Assembly: GCA_947631265.1 (NCBI GenBank)
Contig: CANRKQ010000008.1
Coordinates: 1-32,786 of the forward strand
Length of the DNA: 32,786 nt
Source: an uncultured Clostridia bacterium
GTDB lineage: Bacteria > Bacillota > Clostridia > Oscillospirales > Ruminococcaceae
Direction: 5' to 3'
The position numbers were made by a program, and so were the translations under genes. The notes below the pieces were generated by a model, which did no database searches, was not told where the DNA came from, and saw only the letters and a program-made list of their open reading frames with translations. This document shows, in pieces, positions 7,769 to 16,529 of this stretch; position 1 is the first letter of the stretch; each line of letters opens with the position of its first letter.

Positions 7769-7869
7769 AAAGCTTCTCTCCTTTTCAAATAAATTCGCTT
7801 AACTCATATTATGCAAACGCTTAAAAGAGAGTTACTGTTATTGAGAACCTATATATTATCGCTTTCTCC

Positions 7870-9048
7870 TTAGTCGGAATTTGAATTTATTATCACACCT
7901 GCAATAAGAGGAGATAAAACCCCGTATACACGTTCAGGCGTATCACTTATATAAAGCTTTTTGGCATTATCAGAAAGAGCCTCAAGCATTTCTCTATTGT
8001 TGTAAAGCTCTTCTATTTTGTTTATGAGCCACTCAGCAGAGAAGTCCTTTTGCTCAATACAAATTCCAGCACCTGCCTTGTCCAGAACCATTCCGTTGTA
8101 GTACTGATGATTTTCAGCTACATTCGGCGACGGTATTAGTATCGAACCCCTTCCTATAGCCTCAAGCTCAGTAAGAGAGTTTGCTCCGCAGCGGCTTATA
8201 ACAAGGTCTGCCGCCGCCATACACACCGGCATATCAACGTATTCCGAAAGCCTTATTCTTTTGTCATTCAAGTCAACTCCGTCAGATCTCAGAGTGTTTG
8301 GATAATCCTTATATCCCTGATACTTTCCGTAAGAATGTATATGGTTTATTTTTATATTGTTTTGCTGATACCACTTAAAAAGCTTGGCAACTGCCTCGTT
8401 TATCACCCTTGCGCCAAGACTTCCGCCGGTTGACAAAATACATATCTCATTCTGCGGCAGCCCCAACCTTTCTCTTGCCTGCTGCTTTGATATTCCTCCA
8501 AAGCCCTTTCTTACAGGAAGTCCTGTTACGGTATATTTAACATTGCTGTCAAGATATTTTGCAGTTTCCTTAACAGTAAGCATAACCTTATCTACATATT
8601 TTGACAGTATTTTTGTGGTTACACCCGGAAATGCATTAGCCTCGTGAATAACCGTTCTTATACCCATTTTAGCTGCTGTTCTCACAATAGGTCCTGAAAC
8701 ATATCCGCCTGTGCCTATTACAATATCAGGGTTGAATTCCTTTATGATCTGCCTTGAACGATGTCCCGATATTGCAAGATAACCCATAGCCTTTATGTTT
8801 CTCTTGATATTTTCAAGGCTCAGCTTTCTCTGAAAGCCTTTTATCTTAATGGGCTTGAAATCATAACCCTCTTTCGGAACAATAGCAGCCTCAAGCCCGT
8901 CAGGAGTTCCCGCAAAGCAAAACTGTGTATCGGGATGTTTATCCTTTATTATTTCAGCGATCGCCAGCGCAGGATTTACATGGCCGGCTGTTCCGCCTCC
9001 TGCTAATAATATCTTAAGCATAAATTTTCTATGCCCGTTTATGAGCAT
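7870..9048 (-). CDS. murG: UDP-N-acetylglucosamine transferase MurG
   Basis: MurG adds GlcNAc to undecaprenyl-pyrophosphoryl-MurNAc-pentapeptide (lipid I) to give lipid II at the inner membrane face. The 392-residue GT-B protein shows the N-terminal glycine loop LLAGGGTAGHVNPALA, the second-domain STGGSLGA motif and the UDP-GlcNAc-binding stretch VISRCGANSLTELEAIG. The start is uncertain. The ATG at 9046-9048 has a perfect AGGAGG, but it is only 2 nt away. An internal ATG at 9019-9021 would begin with the conserved MLKILLAGGG but lacks a good ribosome site. The gene is followed by a 101-nt spacer before murA and preceded by ftsW. Confidence 0.96.
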   Translation of the reverse strand: MLINGHRKFMLKILLAGGGTAGHVNPALAIAEIIKDKHPDTQFCFAGTPDGLEAAIVPKEGYDFKPIKIKGFQRKLSLENIKRNIKAMGYLAISGHRSRQIIKEFNPDIVIGTGGYVSGPIVRTAAKMGIRTVIHEANAFPGVTTKILSKYVDKVMLTVKETAKYLDSNVKYTVTGLPVRKGFGGISKQQARERLGLPQNEICILSTGGSLGARVINEAVAKLFKWYQQNNIKINHIHSYGKYQGYKDYPNTLRSDGVDLNDKRIRLSEYVDMPVCMAAADLVISRCGANSLTELEAIGRGSILIPSPNVAENHQYYNGMVLDKAGAGICIEQKDFSAEWLINKIEELYNNREMLEALSDNAKKLYISDTPERVYGVLSPLIAGVIINSNSD

Positions 9049-9096
9049 TTCCTCCTACTGTATTTTTATATATAATTACCCTATAAAATACTCTAC

Positions 9097-10326
9097 CTAC
9101 TCCATAGTCTTAGACTGCCGGGAAACGGAAAGCACCATTCCCATTTCAATAAGCTGAATCATCAGCGCCGTTCCGCCGTAGCTGAAAAACGGAAGAGAAA
9201 TTCCCGTGTTTGGAAAAGAGTTAGTGGCAACTGCTATATTTAAAAGTGCTTGCAATCCAATCTGAATTGTTATTCCCGCTGAAAGAATCATTCCGAATTT
9301 ATCCGGAGAATTAGCGGCAATATAAAAACCTCTGAACACAAACAACGCAAACAATAACATAACTATTATTGCGCCTATTAATCCCAGCTCCTCGCAGATA
9401 ATTGAAAATACAAAGTCGTTTTGAGACTCAGACAGATATAAAAACTTCTGCTTTGATTCGCCGAATCCCAGTCCGAAGACTCCTCCGGAACCTATAGCCA
9501 GCAGCGACTGCCATGTCTGATATGTAGACCCCTTTATGTCCGACGACGGATCTCTCCACGACTGTATACGCTCTGAAATGTAACCTAGATCTCCGTTGGT
9601 TATTGCCCTGAAAAGCAAAAGCATAACACCCGCTCCCGCGCATACGCCGACAAACGCCCAGAAGTTTTTTCTCGGTACTCCTCCCACAAACATAAGTGAC
9701 AGACCTATCATTCCGACAATCAGAACGCCCGACATATGTCTTTGCAAAACCAAGGTCAATGCGCAAAGCGCTATAATTATCGCAAACGGAACAATTCCGT
9801 AAGTCCACTTTTTATTGAATTTAGAATAGTTCATTGAGATTATATACGCAAATATAATGATAATTGCAACCTTTAAAAGCTCCGACGGCTGAAACTCAAT
9901 ACCGATTGTGATCCAGCGTTTTGCGCCGGCAACCTCACGTCCTTTGAATGCGGTGAATAAATTAAGCACCCAGGTAAAAATGAAAAATAAATAGGCAAGC
10001 TTTGTGTTCTGATACATATGGTAGTCAAAATGCGTAACAAAATACATTACCACAATACCTATAACAGCAGCTAATATCTGCTTTTTTGCGTAGTAATATC
10101 CGTCGCCGTAATCATAAAGTCCCCAGGCATAGCTTGCAGAGAACATCATAACAACTCCGAAAACGAGCAAGGTAATAACTATTACTAAAAACGGTTTGTC
10201 CATATCTGCCTTTATCCATCTGATATTCCATCTTTTTCTGGTTTCCGATGCAGGCGTTTCAGACGAATTGTATGTTGTTTTGGATCTAATTATGCGGTTG
10301 TTCAGATTTCCGGAATTTATCTGCAA
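9097..10326 (-). CDS. ftsW: SEDS-family septal peptidoglycan glycosyltransferase FtsW
   Basis: This 409-residue polytopic membrane protein, with about ten hydrophobic segments, has the SEDS-family signature FPNTGISLPFFSYGGTALM near the C-terminus and the conserved HMSGVLIV and QRIQSW-like segments in the middle. Family members polymerise lipid II together with a cognate class B PBP. The position between murF and murG, in a cluster that also encodes a class B PBP, supports FtsW over RodA; SpoVE is the sporulation paralogue and cannot be excluded. Translation starts at a TTG (10324-10326) placed 8 nt after AGGAG. The N-terminal 40 residues are hydrophilic and basic. It begins 32 nt after murF. 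Confidence 0.94.
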   Translation of the reverse strand: MQINSGNLNNRIIRSKTTYNSSETPASETRKRWNIRWIKADMDKPFLVIVITLLVFGVVMMFSASYAWGLYDYGDGYYYAKKQILAAVIGIVVMYFVTHFDYHMYQNTKLAYLFFIFTWVLNLFTAFKGREVAGAKRWITIGIEFQPSELLKVAIIIIFAYIISMNYSKFNKKWTYGIVPFAIIIALCALTLVLQRHMSGVLIVGMIGLSLMFVGGVPRKNFWAFVGVCAGAGVMLLLFRAITNGDLGYISERIQSWRDPSSDIKGSTYQTWQSLLAIGSGGVFGLGFGESKQKFLYLSESQNDFVFSIICEELGLIGAIIVMLLFALFVFRGFYIAANSPDKFGMILSAGITIQIGLQALLNIAVATNSFPNTGISLPFFSYGGTALMIQLIEMGMVLSVSRQSKTME

Positions 10327-10358
10327 TATTCTCTCTCCTTTCCAAGCTATTGTGTGCT

Positions 10359-11717
10359 TTATTTTATTTTTTCTATGATCTCCTCAAATTTCATTCCCCT
10401 GCTTGCCTTGAATAAAACAGCGTCTCCCTTTTTCATCGTAGTTTTAAGATATTCGGCAACATCTTCCTTTGATGCGAATATCTTTGCATTGTTCTTATCA
10501 AAGCCCTTCTTAAGCGCTCCTTTAACATAGTATTCAGACATACCGCCAAAGCACAAAAGCAAATCTATATTTTCATCACAAACAGCCTCTCCTACCGACT
10601 TGTGAAGCTCCTTAGACATTTTGCCGAGCTCCAGCATATCTCCGAGTACGGCTATTTTTTTGCCCTTTGTGTCAATCTGCGAAAGAGTATGTATGGCTGA
10701 CTTAGCAGAATCAGGCGATGAATTATAACAGTCGGCAATTATTTTTATTCCATTGACCTCGCTCGTTTTCTGGCGTATCCCGTCAGGAACAAACTCTCCT
10801 ATAGCCTCAATAATGTCATCAGGACTAATATTATACTCTCTTCCCACACAAAAAGCGGCGAGTGCATTTTTTACATTATGTTCGCCAAGACAGTTTATTA
10901 CAGCCTTGTAATTCTTACCGTCGCTATTTATATTAAACTCTATCTTATCACTTTTGGTTTCAATGTCACTTGCATAAACATTTGCAGATGAATCCGTCAC
11001 AGAATAGAAAATCTTTTTTCTTTCAGCCCTAACTTCAACAGACCTCAAGAATTTGTCGTCCTTTGATAAAATCAATGGAGCATTTTCATCAGCTCCGTCA
11101 AGGATCTCCATCTTAGCCTTTAAAATATTCTCCTGAGAGCCCAGATTTTCTATATGCGAAAAACCGATATTCGTTATAACGCAAAGATTAGGCTTTGATG
11201 TAAGCGAAAGCCTTGATATCTCACCGAGGTTCGACATTCCCATTTCTATAACCGCAGCCTCATACTCGCTTGTAAGGTTAAACAACGTCATCGGAAGTCC
11301 GATCTCATTGTTGAAATTCTTCTGAGTTTTCAATGTCCTGAACTTTTTAGACATAACAAGTGATACAAATTCCTTTGTTGTTGTCTTTCCTACGCTTCCT
11401 GTTATGCCGACAAGCTTAATGTCGAATTTGTCTCTGTAATAACCTGCAATATCCAGAAGAGCCGACTGCGCAGAATCTACTATTATACATTCGGCACCGT
11501 CTACCGCACGCTCTGTTATAACTGCAACAGCACCAAGCTCCATTGCCTTTGCCGCATAATCATGTCCGTCAAAATTCTTACCTTTAAGAGCAACAAATAC
11601 TGCGCCCTTCTCGATTGTTCTAGTATCTGTTGAAATTGATGAAACTTCAATATTACTTGGATAGCCAAAGCTTCCCCGCACTGCTGTCACTATCTCGCTT
11701 AACAATAGCTTTTCCAT
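10359..11717 (-). CDS. murF: UDP-N-acetylmuramoyl-tripeptide--D-alanyl-D-alanine ligase MurF
   Basis: MurF attaches the D-Ala-D-Ala dipeptide to the UDP-MurNAc-tripeptide using ATP, completing the cytoplasmic pentapeptide precursor. The 452-residue protein has the N-terminal Mur ligase domain (STDTRTIEKGAVFVAL, 28-44), the ATP P-loop GITGSVGKTTTKEF (from residue 104), the central-domain NIGFSHIENLGS motif, and a C-terminal domain with ADCYNSSPDS and AVLGDMLELG. The ATG has a weak AAGG site. It sits 54 nt downstream of murE and 32 nt upstream of ftsW; mraY and murD, which usually lie between murF and ftsW, are missing. Confidence 0.97.
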   Translation of the reverse strand: MEKLLLSEIVTAVRGSFGYPSNIEVSSISTDTRTIEKGAVFVALKGKNFDGHDYAAKAMELGAVAVITERAVDGAECIIVDSAQSALLDIAGYYRDKFDIKLVGITGSVGKTTTKEFVSLVMSKKFRTLKTQKNFNNEIGLPMTLFNLTSEYEAAVIEMGMSNLGEISRLSLTSKPNLCVITNIGFSHIENLGSQENILKAKMEILDGADENAPLILSKDDKFLRSVEVRAERKKIFYSVTDSSANVYASDIETKSDKIEFNINSDGKNYKAVINCLGEHNVKNALAAFCVGREYNISPDDIIEAIGEFVPDGIRQKTSEVNGIKIIADCYNSSPDSAKSAIHTLSQIDTKGKKIAVLGDMLELGKMSKELHKSVGEAVCDENIDLLLCFGGMSEYYVKGALKKGFDKNNAKIFASKEDVAEYLKTTMKKGDAVLFKASRGMKFEEIIEKIK

Positions 11718-11771
11718 AATATTTTTACCTTTTCCTATGTATATAATGTAATCGAATATATGTCGTTGAGT

Positions 11772-13220
11772 TTATTTTTTCGCCTGATTAAGCTCTTCTA
11801 AAGCCTCAGCTACTATTTCTCTTTCGTCAAGATGTATTTTAACTCCTCCCGGAAGTATTTGATAATCCTCGTGTCCCTTGCCTGCAAGAACGATAATATC
11901 ATTCTTCTTTGCGTTCTTAATCGCCCAATGAATTGCCTCTATTCTATCCGTTATGGTGATATAATTAATATCTTTACCGTCAAGACCAGCTAAAATATCC
12001 TGAATAATATCATCAGGGTTTTCGTCCCTGGGGTTATCCGACGTAACGATAAGAAAATCAGCATACTCGGCGGCAGCCCTAGCCATAAGAGGACGCTTAT
12101 TTTTATCTCTGTTTCCGCCGCAGCCAAACAGGCAAACCACTCTGCCCTGAGAACAGCTTTTTATTGCCTCAAGAATGTTTTCGATAGCATCAGGCGTGTG
12201 AGCATAGTCGCAGATAACCGTAAAGTCTCTTCCTGTGGGAATCACCTCTGCTCTTCCGCGTACTCCTGAAGTTTTATCAATCAGCCGTATTACCTCTTGC
12301 GCATTGTAACCGAGCTCGATCAAGCACCCTATAACCGCCAGAGAATTTGATACGTTAAAATGTCCGGGCATATTGAATTTAACCGGAAATGACTCGCCGC
12401 CGCCACTAAATTTATACTCTACGCCGCTGGCAGAAAGCTTAATGTCAAAAGCATTGTAATCTGCCTTTTCTTTTGTAGAAAAAGAGTGCTTTTCACAGTC
12501 AATTTCGCTCAAATACCTTTTTCCGCTTTCGTCGTCTATATTAATAAGAGCCTTGTCACACATTGAGAAAAGTAATTTCTTAGCCCTGTAGTAGTTCTCC
12601 ATAGTTCCGTGTACATCTAAATGGTCCTGAGTGAGATTTGTAAATAGTGCAATATCAAAATGCAGCGGTCCTACTCTCTTTTGCTCAAGCGCCTGAGAAG
12701 AAACCTCCATTACTGCGTACTCGCACTTCTCACCGACCATCTGTGCCAGCAGTTCATATAAATCATACGGCTCGGGAGTAGTCCTTTCGGTATGAAGAAT
12801 CTTATCTCCGATTTCGTTCTGGCAGGTACCTATAAGTCCCACCTTTGCGCCAAGCTCTGTCAAAAGCTTTTTAATTACCGTAGTTATTGTCGTCTTTCCG
12901 TTTGTGCCCGTAACGCCTATGAGCTTAAGCTTATCCTGCGGATTTGAAAACCACTTAGCGCATAACGCCGGGTAAATCTCTCTTGAATCATTTACGATTA
13001 TTTGTTTTTCAAGTCCCAGATCCCTTTGAACAACAACGCAGGAGGCTCCCTTTTCAAGCATCTTCTCGGCAACGCTGTGTCCGTCAAAGGTATTTCCCGC
13101 AATACAGACGAACATTGCGCCCTTTTTGAAATCCTTTCTGCTATCCGATGTTATATCGGTTATTTCTATATTTTCAAGAGTAGTTTCAGCCAATCCGTCA
13201 ATCAAATCATATAATTTCAT
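11772..13220 (-). CDS. murE: UDP-N-acetylmuramoyl-tripeptide synthetase MurE (meso-DAP type)
   Basis: MurE adds the third amino acid to UDP-MurNAc-L-Ala-D-Glu. The DNPR motif in SDNPRDENP (near residues 400-405) is the signature of enzymes that use meso-diaminopimelate, in contrast to lysine-adding forms. Also visible are the P-loop GVTGTNGKTT and the mobile-domain DYAHTPDAIENIL. The ATG at 13218-13220 gives 482 residues starting MKLYDLIDGL, as expected for the family, with AGAGG 10 nt upstream. An in-frame TTG at 13242-13244 with AAAGGAG only 4 nt upstream would add eight residues. It begins 116 nt after the PBP gene and is followed by murF. Confidence 0.96.
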   Translation of the reverse strand: MKLYDLIDGLAETTLENIEITDITSDSRKDFKKGAMFVCIAGNTFDGHSVAEKMLEKGASCVVVQRDLGLEKQIIVNDSREIYPALCAKWFSNPQDKLKLIGVTGTNGKTTITTVIKKLLTELGAKVGLIGTCQNEIGDKILHTERTTPEPYDLYELLAQMVGEKCEYAVMEVSSQALEQKRVGPLHFDIALFTNLTQDHLDVHGTMENYYRAKKLLFSMCDKALINIDDESGKRYLSEIDCEKHSFSTKEKADYNAFDIKLSASGVEYKFSGGGESFPVKFNMPGHFNVSNSLAVIGCLIELGYNAQEVIRLIDKTSGVRGRAEVIPTGRDFTVICDYAHTPDAIENILEAIKSCSQGRVVCLFGCGGNRDKNKRPLMARAAAEYADFLIVTSDNPRDENPDDIIQDILAGLDGKDINYITITDRIEAIHWAIKNAKKNDIIVLAGKGHEDYQILPGGVKIHLDEREIVAEALEELNQAKK

Positions 13221-13336
13221 TTTTATTTTGCCTCTGCTATGCAAAGATCTCCTTTCTTCGGTTTAAACAAGCCAGTTTCGGTGGCATACTCGCCGTACTG
13301 AGTTTTAAATAAAATCGTAAGCCTTTTCAATTTTCT

Positions 13337-15571
13337 TTACTGCGAGCCTGCCTTTTCCACGGCAAATGTTACAGACACAATAGTTCCCACAGGAACATCT
13401 GTTCCCGACTTATAATTTTGATCTGTGCCGGCAACCGCGCCGACCTCGTCTACGGCGTTGCCCTGAGCATTCAGGTTAAGACCTACGCTTGAAAGCCTGC
13501 TCTCAGCCTCGCTTAAGGTAAGCCCCTTCAGGCTCGGAACAGAAACGGTTTTTGCCTTGTAGTTGCTTTCCGTGTAAAGGTATACTGTTCCTCCGTGCTG
13601 CATTGAACCGCTCGAAGGCACCTGGGCTACAACCGAATCGCCTTTTCCAACCACTTCAAACTTAAGCCCCAGACCCTTTATTGTCTTTTTGGCGTCTGAT
13701 AGTTTTGTTTCAAGCACATTAGGTATTGAAACAGGAACCTTCTCCATTTCCTCGTCTGAATACTCAGGGAAGTAACCGAGATATGGAAGTACATCGTTCA
13801 GAACCTGAACGCATACCGGTGCTGCAACCAGACTGCCGTAATAATTTCCGCCTGTGGGGTGGTCTACCATAACAAGCATAATAAGCTCGGGATCATCAGC
13901 AGGATAAAATGCACAGTAGGATGCAACATATGTGTTACCCGATACATCTTCGTCGATTTTCTGCGATGTTCCTGATTTTCCTCCTATGCGGTAACCCTTT
14001 ATATATGCGTTGGAACCCTGTTCAGTATTTACAACATTCTCTAAAACCTTTCTCATCGACTTAGACGTCTTTTCTGAAATCACCTGTCTCTTTTTAACCG
14101 GAGTAATATCTTTAACAAGGTTGCCGGACGAATCTATTATTTTATCAACGACCTGCGGAGTCATAAGGTATCCGCCGTTTACGACAGCCGCATACGCGGT
14201 AATCATCTGAATAGGCGTAACCTTATTTGTCTGTCCGAACGAGCTTGAGGCAAGCTCTACTATACCCAGATTATCGGTCGTAACATGAATGCTTCCCGAT
14301 TCAGAAGGAAGGTCAATGCCTGTAAGCTCAGTAAACCCGTACGCTTTGAAATACTTATAGAATTTATCAGCTCCAAGTGCCTGACCTATCTGTATAAACG
14401 CAGGGTTGCACGAATGTACCATCGCCTCTGCAAAATTCTGCGCGCCGTGGTCAACAAACGACCAGCAGTGAAATGTTCTGTCCTCAACCTGAATTTTAGT
14501 GTTGCAGGAAAATGTTTGGGTAAGATTGATAGAACCTGTGTCAAGAGCAGAAGAGCCTGTTATGACCTTAAATACCGAACCCGGGAAGTAAAGCTCTGAA
14601 ACAGCTTTATTTTTCCATTGCAAAGCCCACGCCTTTGACTGTAGGTTTGCATATTTTTTGCTTTTCTCCGAAAGCTTTGAAAGCTCCTTAACAGTATTTT
14701 CGTCTGTAATATCTGCTGGATTGTTAGGGTTATAGCTGGGGTTCGTAGCCATTGCAAGAACAGCGCCGGTCTTTGGATTCATAATAATTCCGCAGGCTCT
14801 GTCTGTAGGCATATTAGTGGCAACTGCCTCTTTAAGCGCTTTTTCAAGATAATACTGAATATTCACATCTATATTAAGCACAAGAGAATTACCGTCCTGA
14901 GCGTCATAATTCTGCTTATATCTGTACGGTATTTCCGTACCGTCGGCTGCCTTTGCAGTCACTACTCTTCCGTCAACGCCTGCTAAATATTCATCATAAT
15001 ACTGCTCGAGACCGTATATGCCGTAGCCATCATAATGCAGATGTCCTATCACGTTGGACGCAAGCTCATTCTGCGGATAAAATCTCTTTGTGGTCGGTGT
15101 AAGTCCTATAGCGTCAAGACCCGTTTCGGTTTTATATGCTGTAATCTTGTCAGCAATTGTTTTTTCTACATTTTTCTTAATAATCTGATACCTATTGTTC
15201 TGCTGACACAGCTTTAAAATCTTTTTCTGGCCGATCTCCAAAATGCCGGAAAGCTTTTCTGTGATCTGACTTAAATTCACCTTGGGCTCATCTGACAAAT
15301 AATCATTTAGCATTTTCGGGTCAACATAAACGGTGTAAACAGACGCACTTCTTGCGAGTGTCTGCATATTTGAATCGTATATTGAACCTCTGTTTGCCGT
15401 AATAACCGTGCTTTGCAACTGCTGCGAAGAGGCAAGCTCCTGATATTTGTCCGATTCCTTTACAGAAATCTGAAACATATTTATAAGTATCCAGACCATA
15501 AATGCAAGGATTCCTAAAGCAATCCAAATATTAAGCCTTCGTTTCATAAGTCCTGTAGGTCTTTCGTCCAT
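13337..15571 (-). CDS. ftsI: class B penicillin-binding protein with two PASTA domains (FtsI/PbpB/SpoVD family)
   Basis: This 744-residue D,D-transpeptidase cross-links septal peptidoglycan. It has a short cytoplasmic tail, one transmembrane anchor (about 13-35), a PBP dimerisation domain (about 50-230), and a transpeptidase domain. The catalytic triad motifs are SVFK (S332-K335), SCN (S387-N389) and KSGT (532-535). Two PASTA repeats follow (about 612-668 and 674-738). Two PASTA domains resemble B. subtilis PbpB, whereas SpoVD there has one, so division or sporulation use cannot be decided. The start codon has a strong GGGAGG 7 nt upstream. A terminator separates it from ftsL, and three TGACAT motifs precede it, so it is probably expressed separately from mraZ-rsmH-ftsL. 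Confidence 0.94.
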   Translation of the reverse strand: MDERPTGLMKRRLNIWIALGILAFMVWILINMFQISVKESDKYQELASSQQLQSTVITANRGSIYDSNMQTLARSASVYTVYVDPKMLNDYLSDEPKVNLSQITEKLSGILEIGQKKILKLCQQNNRYQIIKKNVEKTIADKITAYKTETGLDAIGLTPTTKRFYPQNELASNVIGHLHYDGYGIYGLEQYYDEYLAGVDGRVVTAKAADGTEIPYRYKQNYDAQDGNSLVLNIDVNIQYYLEKALKEAVATNMPTDRACGIIMNPKTGAVLAMATNPSYNPNNPADITDENTVKELSKLSEKSKKYANLQSKAWALQWKNKAVSELYFPGSVFKVITGSSALDTGSINLTQTFSCNTKIQVEDRTFHCWSFVDHGAQNFAEAMVHSCNPAFIQIGQALGADKFYKYFKAYGFTELTGIDLPSESGSIHVTTDNLGIVELASSSFGQTNKVTPIQMITAYAAVVNGGYLMTPQVVDKIIDSSGNLVKDITPVKKRQVISEKTSKSMRKVLENVVNTEQGSNAYIKGYRIGGKSGTSQKIDEDVSGNTYVASYCAFYPADDPELIMLVMVDHPTGGNYYGSLVAAPVCVQVLNDVLPYLGYFPEYSDEEMEKVPVSIPNVLETKLSDAKKTIKGLGLKFEVVGKGDSVVAQVPSSGSMQHGGTVYLYTESNYKAKTVSVPSLKGLTLSEAESRLSSVGLNLNAQGNAVDEVGAVAGTDQNYKSGTDVPVGTIVSVTFAVEKAGSQ

Positions 15572-15607
15572 AGTTAGCCTCCCTTCATGATCAATTAAAG
15601 CAGCTTT

Positions 15608-15679
15608 ATGTCAATCAGCTTGATGACATTTATCTGATTTTTTCTCTTACCTGTCAGTCAGAAATTGATTTATGTCATC
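15608..15679. repeat. three TGACAT/ATGTCA motifs upstream of the PBP gene
   Basis: ATGTCA occurs at 15608-15613, TGACAT at 15624-15629 and ATGTCA at 15672-15677, in alternating orientation. The second and third are part of an 8-bp inverted repeat (15622-15629 with 15672-15679). They lie 37-108 bp upstream of the PBP start and may be a regulator site or a leader hairpin. No regulator is known to me for them. Confidence 0.45.
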
Positions 15680-15736
15680 TTATTATCTTTTATATATTTC
15701 TGTTTTTACAAAATATTTAATCTTCCATATAAGTAT

Positions 15737-15783
15737 AAAAAAGCTAAGTTTAAAACTTCCGCCAAGAAGTATAAGCTTAACTT
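15737..15783 (-). terminator. terminator after ftsL
   Basis: A long imperfect stem (15766-15783 with 15741-15759) with a 6-nt loop is followed on the minus strand by six T (15737-15742). It starts 24 nt past the ftsL stop codon and divides the dcw cluster into mraZ-rsmH-ftsL and the PBP-to-ftsQ unit. Confidence 0.75.
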
Positions 15784-15806
15784 TTTAACTAATAATATCC
15801 TATTCA

Positions 15807-16283
15807 TTATGCCCCAAAGTATTCCAAAACACTTTTAAACCATTTAGTAACAGACACAAAAATATTATCATCTTCGGTTTCAACAACCTCGGCTACGCTG
15901 TCGTTCTCTACTTCTACATACTCAATCTGAGATTTGTCAAGCTTTTGTAATCCCAGATTTTTCTCCGCATACTCCTCAATCTGAGTAAGTCCCGTTTTAG
16001 ATTCGAGTTCAGATTCAAGACTTAAATTTTCATCTTTAAGCTTTGCAAGCTCCTCTGACAGAATAGATTGTTCCGAATAAACTTCACTAAGCTCAACCTG
16101 CCCGAAAACAATTGAGCATAGCAACGCTAAACTTATAAACCCTAAGATGGTGAATTTCATGGCAAACGCTGCTTTTGGCTGAAGTTTAAGATTTCTTTTG
16201 TGTTTGATTTCAGGCTTAGGCAAATTATTTTCGTCTAAGTCATAAGCCGTATAATCATAAGCAAGATTATTTATCTTTGCCAC
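15807..16283 (-). CDS. ftsL: FtsL-like cell division protein
   Basis: This 158-residue bitopic membrane protein has a hydrophilic N-terminus, one transmembrane helix (about 40-61), then a heptad-like coiled coil (about 62-95; LSEELAKLKDENLSLESELE). A septum-side segment follows with the EEYAEKNLGL motif typical of FtsL/DivIC proteins, and an acidic tail. FtsL pairs with a FtsB/DivIC partner and FtsQ to activate FtsW and the septal PBP. Sequence conservation is low, so the assignment rests on topology, the coiled coil and the position between rsmH and the PBP gene. Translation starts at GTG (16281-16283) with GAGGTG 8 nt upstream. The C-terminal extension beyond residue 125 is longer than in many FtsL proteins. 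Confidence 0.85.
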   Translation of the reverse strand: MAKINNLAYDYTAYDLDENNLPKPEIKHKRNLKLQPKAAFAMKFTILGFISLALLCSIVFGQVELSEVYSEQSILSEELAKLKDENLSLESELESKTGLTQIEEYAEKNLGLQKLDKSQIEYVEVENDSVAEVVETEDDNIFVSVTKWFKSVLEYFGA

Positions 16284-16529
16284 TAGTTCTACACCTCATT
16301 CTATGGCGTACTTGTTTTCTCTCTTTCTTTTGTTCTCAGTTCCTTTACTTTGTCGCCCGAAGACTTATTTTTTTATTTTTCAAAGCCTTCAAATTGTGTT
16401 TTGTGTCCCTTTCTTTTGTTAACAAACAGCTTTTTTATTTGTCGCTGTTTCTCGTTTTGCCGTGCCTTGTCTTTTACTTTACAGTTCTTTTATTCTGTTG
16501 CTGACAAAAGTCCCGCTATCCGTATTAAT
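16284..16529. other. purine/pyrimidine-asymmetric spacer between rsmH and ftsL
   Basis: This 246-nt gap has no convincing gene. The plus strand is extremely pyrimidine-rich, so the transcribed minus strand gives an A/G-rich RNA. A 12-mer, CTTTCTTTTGTT, occurs twice (16323-16334 and 16409-16420), the second overlapping a perfect 12-bp palindrome (16415-16426). Plus-strand open frames here look like composition artefacts. Confidence 0.6.

Noticed and set aside
7769..7869. A short gene in the murG-murA gap after an AAGGAG site
   Set aside because: The sequence after the ribosome-like site has no ATG, GTG or TTG before a stop in a suitable frame.
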